Source: an uncultured Oscillospiraceae bacterium (GTDB lineage: Bacteria > Bacillota > Clostridia > Oscillospirales > Oscillospiraceae). From it: a stretch of 49,442 bases of DNA. The notes beneath the pieces were generated by a model. The model ran no database searches. It was not told the origin of the DNA and saw only the letters and a list, made by a program, of their open reading frames with translations. Both the position numbers and the translations under genes were made by a program. The stretch spans positions 1 to 49,442 of the forward strand of contig CAKTMW010000009.1 of assembly GCA_934574095.1 (NCBI GenBank). The letters are read 5' to 3'. Shown in pieces: positions 46,206-49,442 of this stretch. Within the stretch, counting starts at the first letter, position 1, and each line of letters opens with the position of its first letter.

Positions 46206-46706
46206 CTATTTTCCCTTCGGTTTCCAGTTGGGATTATACCGTTTGCATGCGGTCTCCAGCTTGCGGAAGTCGCAGCAGACCTTTTCATAGAACGGATTGT
46301 TTCCACTCACTTGCTTCGCGTATGTATTGATGGCGCGGCGCTCTATGATGTCTTTGTTCTTGGCGCAATAGTGGAACTGTTTCAGCAGCAGCGTCTGATA
46401 CGCTTTGTCCGTCTCTGCGGCAATGTCAAATTCGATCAATTGCCCCTGTTTTACCGGCACCATGTTATTAAAGCCCATGATGCCCAACCGGCCTTCATCC
46501 AGTTTCAGGATGGGGCCGCCGGATTTGATATTGGCGTGGTTCGGCTTCGGCGATTCCAGCGGCACATAATAGTTTTGCCCGTTGACCTTCAGCACGACCC
46601 CCACATAGGGACGCCGCTCACCCTTGTTGAACTGTACCCGTCTGTCCGTTCTGTGGAGATATGCGATGTATTCTTCTTTGATGTGATAAAACTTCAAATA
46701 GCCCAT
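46206..46706 (-). CDS. ToxN/AbiQ-family endoribonuclease toxin (type III TA)
   Basis: The protein has 166 residues; GGAGG precedes ATG 46706. It matches the ToxN/AbiQ family along its length: LKFYHIKEEYIAYLHRTD, RRPYVGVVLKVNGQNYYVPL with ESPKPNH, then LDEGRLGIMGFNNMVPV and a helical C-terminus (LLLKQFHYCAKNKDIIERRA). These toxins cut host mRNA and their own antitoxin precursor and are held inactive by RNA pseudoknots. Phage attack frees the toxin and aborts infection. The antitoxin repeats lie directly upstream on the same strand (46763-46874). Confidence 0.92.
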   Translation of the reverse strand: MGYLKFYHIKEEYIAYLHRTDRRVQFNKGERRPYVGVVLKVNGQNYYVPLESPKPNHANIKSGGPILKLDEGRLGIMGFNNMVPVKQGQLIEFDIAAETDKAYQTLLLKQFHYCAKNKDIIERRAINTYAKQVSGNNPFYEKVCCDFRKLETACKRYNPNWKPKGK

Positions 46707-46727
46707 CCGTTATCCTCCGTCGAAAGA

Positions 46728-46933
46728 AATGCGGGATAGCAGAGCCATCCCGCATTTTTTTAGTTCCCCACTCACGGCAGGGGCTCGCCGCTTTTTTCGT
46801 TCTCTATTTTCGGTAAGAGCTCACCGCTTTTTTCGTTCCCCACTTTTTCAGGCAGGCAGGGGCTCGCCTCTTTCGGGCAGATGGAGATTGACGCGAGTCA
46901 ATTCTTATCTGACCAGAAGCTTTCGCTTCTGGT
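46728..46933 (-). ncRNA. Type III antitoxin RNA: three pseudoknot repeats
   Basis: On the minus strand three tandem repeats precede toxN: 46874-46835 (40 nt), 46834-46799 (36 nt) and 46798-46763 (36 nt), each starting GAAA and ending GAAC. In each, a short stem (GGC/GCC, CGGT/ACCG, CGGC/GCCG) encloses a loop (CCCC, CTCT, CCCC) complementary to bases near the repeat end (GGGG, AGAG, GGGG). The pairs change together, so an H-type pseudoknot is conserved. A terminator hairpin (46756-46728) separates repeats from toxN, and two stem-loops lie in the 5' leader (46932-46877). Confidence 0.88.
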
Positions 46934-46939
46934 ATTCAT

Positions 46940-46968
46940 AGTATATTACGTCTGTTCAATTTTGTAAA
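46940..46968 (-). promoter_or_regulatory. Promoter of the antitoxin RNA and toxN
   Basis: On the minus strand TTTACA (46968-46963) and TATACT (46945-46940) are 17 bases apart, so transcription should start near 46933. Confidence 0.8.
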
Positions 46969-46995
46969 CACTTATTTTGTAAATTTTTGCGCAAT

Positions 46996-47024
46996 TTGCG
47001 ACTTTTTTTACCCATTTGTGTAAA
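46996..47024 (+). promoter_or_regulatory. Possible integrase promoter
   Basis: TTGCGA (46996-47001) and TGTAAA (47019-47024) are 17 bases apart; the -10 is weak. It is divergent from the antitoxin promoter. Confidence 0.4.
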
Positions 47025-47050
47025 TAGATGCATTTCAAGGAGGTGTCCCC

Positions 47051-48367
47051 ATGGCTAAAAAAGTCCTGACCCGCAAGCGCGGCAAGGTCTGGGAATATCG
47101 GTTCGAGGGCGCCATGGTGGGCGGCAAACGCCAGTGGATCACCCGCAGCGGCTTTGCCTCCGACGCGGAAGCCTACGCCGCCGGCATGACCGCCTGGCAG
47201 GAGTATCAGGTCTCCGGCCTCAAATTCACCCCCTCCCAGCTAAGCGTGGCCGACTTTCTGGATCACTGGCTCCGCGAATACTGCGAAGTGAACTTGAAGG
47301 ACACCACCGTTCTCAATTACCGCAAGAAGATCAATACGCTGATCAAGCCCGCGCTGGGGAAGTATCCCCTGCGTTCCCTCCAGTCTGTCACCGTGCAGAA
47401 GTTCATCAATGATCTTTTCAACGCCGGGTACAGCCGCAACACGCTGGCCGGTGTCAAGGGCATCCTCAGCAAATCCATGAAGTACGCCAAGGCGCAGAAA
47501 TTCATACAGGATAACCCCCTGTATGAAGTCGACCTTCCCTTGCACAACGCCACACCTAAGCTCAAGACCCGCGGCAAGCAGCGCACTGTTATCGACGCCG
47601 CCACTGCCCGGCGCATCTTTGCCCGCTTTCCGGAAGGCCACCCCATGCACATTCCGCTGGTTCTCGGTTACCGCTGCGGCCTGCGCCTGGGTGAAGCCTT
47701 CGCCGTGCAGTGGGAGGATATTGACTTTGCCGCCGCCACCCTCACAGTCACGCGGCAGGTGCAGTACGTGTCCGGCAGCGGCAGCACCGCCCCAGACCAG
47801 CGCCGCACCACAAAGAATGATCTGTATTTTGCGCCGCCCAAGTACAACAGCACCCGCGTCATCCAGCTGGACAGCGCCACCCTCGACTTGCTGCGCCGTA
47901 CCCTGCGCCGCCAAAAAGAGATGCAGCTCTCTTACGGCCCCTATTATACTCACCAATATGTTACACCGGAGCGCACCAGGCCGGAGGATCCCACACCCTT
48001 CGTCATCAACACCGATGGCATCGGCCAGGAGATCCATATGGTCAATGTCAATGACGATGGTTCCCTGATCCGCCCCCGCTCCATGCAAGAGTGCTGCCGC
48101 GTGATCCACGGCTGGCACAACGTACAGAAGGACGGCAAGGTCACGCGGGTATTAGACCCCGATCCGATCTGTCCCACCTTTGATTATCACTCTCTCCGCC
48201 ACACGCACTGCACCGATCTGCTGCTGGCCGGTGTCCCGCCCAAAGCCGTGCAGCTTCGCCTCGGACATAAGGACATCAAAACCACACTGAACATCTACGA
48301 ACACCTCACCGCACAGATGGCGGAGGACACCGCCACAAAGCTGGAGAAACTATACCGTACATCATAG
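47051..48367 (+). CDS. int: Tyrosine-type phage integrase
   Basis: The protein has 438 residues; AAGGAGGTG precedes ATG 47051. Domain order: an N-terminal arm-binding domain (KRGKVWEYRFEGAMVGGKRQ), a SAM-like core-binding domain (about 65-155) and the catalytic domain with R212 (CGLRLGE), K264, H380-x-x-R383 (YHSLRH), H406 (LGHKD) and nucleophile Y416 (NIYEHL). It recombines attP with the 3' end of the GGGtGRT gene, next to which it lies. All catalytic residues are present, so it should be active. Confidence 0.96.
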   Translation: MAKKVLTRKRGKVWEYRFEGAMVGGKRQWITRSGFASDAEAYAAGMTAWQEYQVSGLKFTPSQLSVADFLDHWLREYCEVNLKDTTVLNYRKKINTLIKPALGKYPLRSLQSVTVQKFINDLFNAGYSRNTLAGVKGILSKSMKYAKAQKFIQDNPLYEVDLPLHNATPKLKTRGKQRTVIDAATARRIFARFPEGHPMHIPLVLGYRCGLRLGEAFAVQWEDIDFAAATLTVTRQVQYVSGSGSTAPDQRRTTKNDLYFAPPKYNSTRVIQLDSATLDLLRRTLRRQKEMQLSYGPYYTHQYVTPERTRPEDPTPFVINTDGIGQEIHMVNVNDDGSLIRPRSMQECCRVIHGWHNVQKDGKVTRVLDPDPICPTFDYHSLRHTHCTDLLLAGVPPKAVQLRLGHKDIKTTLNIYEHLTAQMAEDTATKLEKLYRTS

Positions 48368-48370
48368 CAA

Positions 48371-48402
48371 AAAGGGCGCCGCCATCTGGCAGCGCCCTTT
48401 CC
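48371..48402 (+). terminator. Terminator after int
   Basis: AAAGGGCGC (48371-48379) pairs with GCGCCCTTT (48392-48400) with an inner GCC/GGC pairing. The T run is short. Confidence 0.7.
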
Positions 48403-48442
48403 TTGTCCACATTTTCAAAAATGTGGACAAAATGTGGACAAA
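48403..48442. repeat. Candidate integrase arm sites (right)
   Basis: ATGTGGACAAA occurs in tandem (48421-48431 and 48432-48442), with an inverted copy TTGTCCACAT at 48403-48412. The same tandem pair occurs at the left end (9320-9341). The block is 98 bases from the attR core. Confidence 0.65.
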
Positions 48443-48518
48443 TCGCTTTTTTGAGCCTTTTCAAGCTCTCATTTTCAGGATTTCAATTTTTTACAAAAAC
48501 CAGCAAACCGTTGCTATA

Positions 48519-49442
48519 TCAAGCTTTCATAGCTTCTTCAACCGCCACGGCGACGGCGACGGTAGCGCCCACCATGGGGTTGTTGCCCATGCCCAGGAAG
48601 CCCATCATCTCCACGTGAGCGGGGACGGAGCTGGAGCCGGCAAACTGCGCGTCGGAGTGCATACGGCCCATGGTATCGGTCATGCCATAGCTGGCGGGAC
48701 CGGCAGCCATGTTGTCGGGATGCAGGGTACGGCCGGTGCCGCCGCCGGAAGCCACGGAGAAGTACTTCTTCCCCTGCTCGATGCATTCCTTCTTATAGGT
48801 GCCCGCCACAGGATGCTGGAAACGGGTGGGGTTGGTGGAGTTGCCGGTGATGGACACGTCCACGCCCTCGTGATGCATGATGGCCACGCCCTCGCGGACG
48901 TCGTCGGCGCCGTAGCAGCGGACGTCGGCACGCTCGGTCTCGGAATAGCGGATCTCGCGGACGATCTTCAGCTCGCTGGTGTAGTAATCGAACTGGGTCT
49001 GCACATAAGTGAAGCCGTTGATGCGGCTGATGATCTGGGCGGCGTCCTTGCCCAGACCGTTCAGGATGACGCGCAGGGGCTGCTTGCGGGCCTTGTTGGC
49101 GTTCTTGACGATGCCGATGGCGCCCTCGGCGGCGGCGAAGGACTCGTGACCGGCCAGGAAAGCGAAGCACTTGGACTCGTCGCTCAGCAGCATGGCGCCC
49201 AGGTTGCCGTGGCCCAGACCAACCTTACGATCCTCGGCCACAGAGCCGTCGATGCAGAAGGACTGGAGGCCCACGCCGATCATCTTGGCAGCCTCGGCGG
49301 CAGTCTTGACGCCGGACTTGATGGCGATGGCCGCGCCCACGGTGTACGCCCAGCAGGCGTTCTCAAAGCAGATGGGCTGGATGCCCTTCACGATCTCATA
49401 GGGATCAAAGCCCTTGGCCTTGCAGATCTCGCGGCACTCCTC
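48519..49442 (-). CDS. GGGtGRT family protein (N-terminus outside the window)
   Basis: The frame is open to the window edge, giving 307 residues; the start is missing. It carries the name-giving GGGTGRTLHP motif and the family text (GNSTNPTRFQHPVAGTYKKE, then GHGNLGAMLLSDESKCFAFL). The family is found in anaerobic bacteria, often next to an iron-sulphur scaffold gene; its biochemical role is not settled. The final codons (EEAMKA plus TGA, 48536-48519) come from the phage; the original host end (EEAVK) is left at 9112. The prophage therefore changes only the last few residues. Confidence 0.88.
   Translation of the reverse strand, partial: EECREICKAKGFDPYEIVKGIQPICFENACWAYTVGAAIAIKSGVKTAAEAAKMIGVGLQSFCIDGSVAEDRKVGLGHGNLGAMLLSDESKCFAFLAGHESFAAAEGAIGIVKNANKARKQPLRVILNGLGKDAAQIISRINGFTYVQTQFDYYTSELKIVREIRYSETERADVRCYGADDVREGVAIMHHEGVDVSITGNSTNPTRFQHPVAGTYKKECIEQGKKYFSVASGGGTGRTLHPDNMAAGPASYGMTDTMGRMHSDAQFAGSSSVPAHVEMMGFLGMGNNPMVGATVAVAVAVEEAMKA
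48541..48566. repeat. attR core
   Basis: These 26 bases are identical to 9131-9156 and fall inside the last codons of the GGGtGRT gene. The phage DNA to the left supplies the new end of that gene. Confidence 0.88.

Larger units (their letters stand above)
9131..48566. mobile_element. Prophage, P22-like short-tailed phage, about 39.4 kb
   Basis: The element is bounded by a 26-bp direct repeat and carries a tyrosine integrase at its right end, a repressor/Cro switch, early genes, an HUH replication protein, terminase, portal, scaffold, capsid, adaptor, fibres, holin, endolysin and ejection-type proteins. No tail tape-measure, sheath or baseplate genes are present, which points to podovirus morphology. 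The structural genes look intact. The only damage seen is a stop codon in pcfJ. It also carries toxin and possible defence cargo. Confidence 0.93.

Noticed and set aside
46763..46874. CRISPR-like array
   Set aside because: The three units touch each other without unique spacers, differ in sequence, and fit pseudoknot antitoxin repeats next to a ToxN gene. No CRISPR array or cas gene is present in the window.
1..49442. tRNA or rRNA genes
   Set aside because: No cloverleaf with a TTCGANTC-type arm was noticed at the att sites or elsewhere; the integration target is a protein gene.

Overview
The window is high-GC Firmicutes DNA, most likely an anaerobic spore-former of the Oscillospirales/Oscillospiraceae. 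The evidence is the spoIIGA-sigE pair, a 2-oxoacid:ferredoxin oxidoreductase gamma subunit, a GGGtGRT-family gene, and the repeat families seen. Host DNA occupies about 1-9130 and 48567-49442. A prophage of about 39.4 kb (about 9131-48566) separates them.

Left host region (1-9130), in order: end of a KorC/PorG-type subunit; an HTH regulator; an AT-rich lipoprotein gene; spoIIGA-sigE; a minus-strand cluster (Dabb-like protein, a 32-aa membrane peptide, a DUF951 protein, rarA); nth transcribed divergently from rarA; three small genes of unknown function, two of them very proline-rich; a 20-codon cysteine-rich microprotein gene with its own promoter; a Gdx/SugE-type SMR exporter behind a structured leader; a PH-domain protein; a small unknown gene; and about 470 bp of repeats and integration scars.

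Prophage: the tyrosine integrase lies at the right end. attL and attR share a 26-bp identical core (9131-9156 and 48541-48566) inside the 3' end of the GGGtGRT gene. The phage carries a diverged copy of that gene end, so the interrupted gene keeps an intact C-terminus. Leftward from int come a type III toxin-antitoxin locus (ToxN/AbiQ protein plus three pseudoknot-forming RNA repeats), a CI/Cro-like switch, duplicated small HTH genes, a DUF4145 gene with its own promoter, an early operon of small overlapping genes (PcfK, a PcfJ gene broken by an in-frame stop, a DUF3102 protein), the large terminase, a plus-strand holin-like toxin with a leader ORF, an amidase endolysin, an HUH replication initiator with a possible origin, an RHH regulator with a palindromic operator, a BRO antirepressor, then small terminase, portal, scaffold, decoration protein, capsid, gp4-like adaptor, gp10-like protein, fibres, holin/XhlA, an ejection-type protein with four peptidoglycan-binding-like repeats, and a 2010-aa polyvalent protein. 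No tape-measure or sheath gene is present, so a short-tailed P22-like virion is likely.

The cargo suggests active host-phage and phage-phage competition: a probable abortive-infection type III TA system, a candidate type I toxin, and a DUF4145 moron. The most notable signals are the covarying pseudoknot antitoxin repeats, the gene-mimic attachment site with an older integration scar beside it, the palindromic RHH operator, the SMR leader with a loop pseudoknot, and the microprotein gene.
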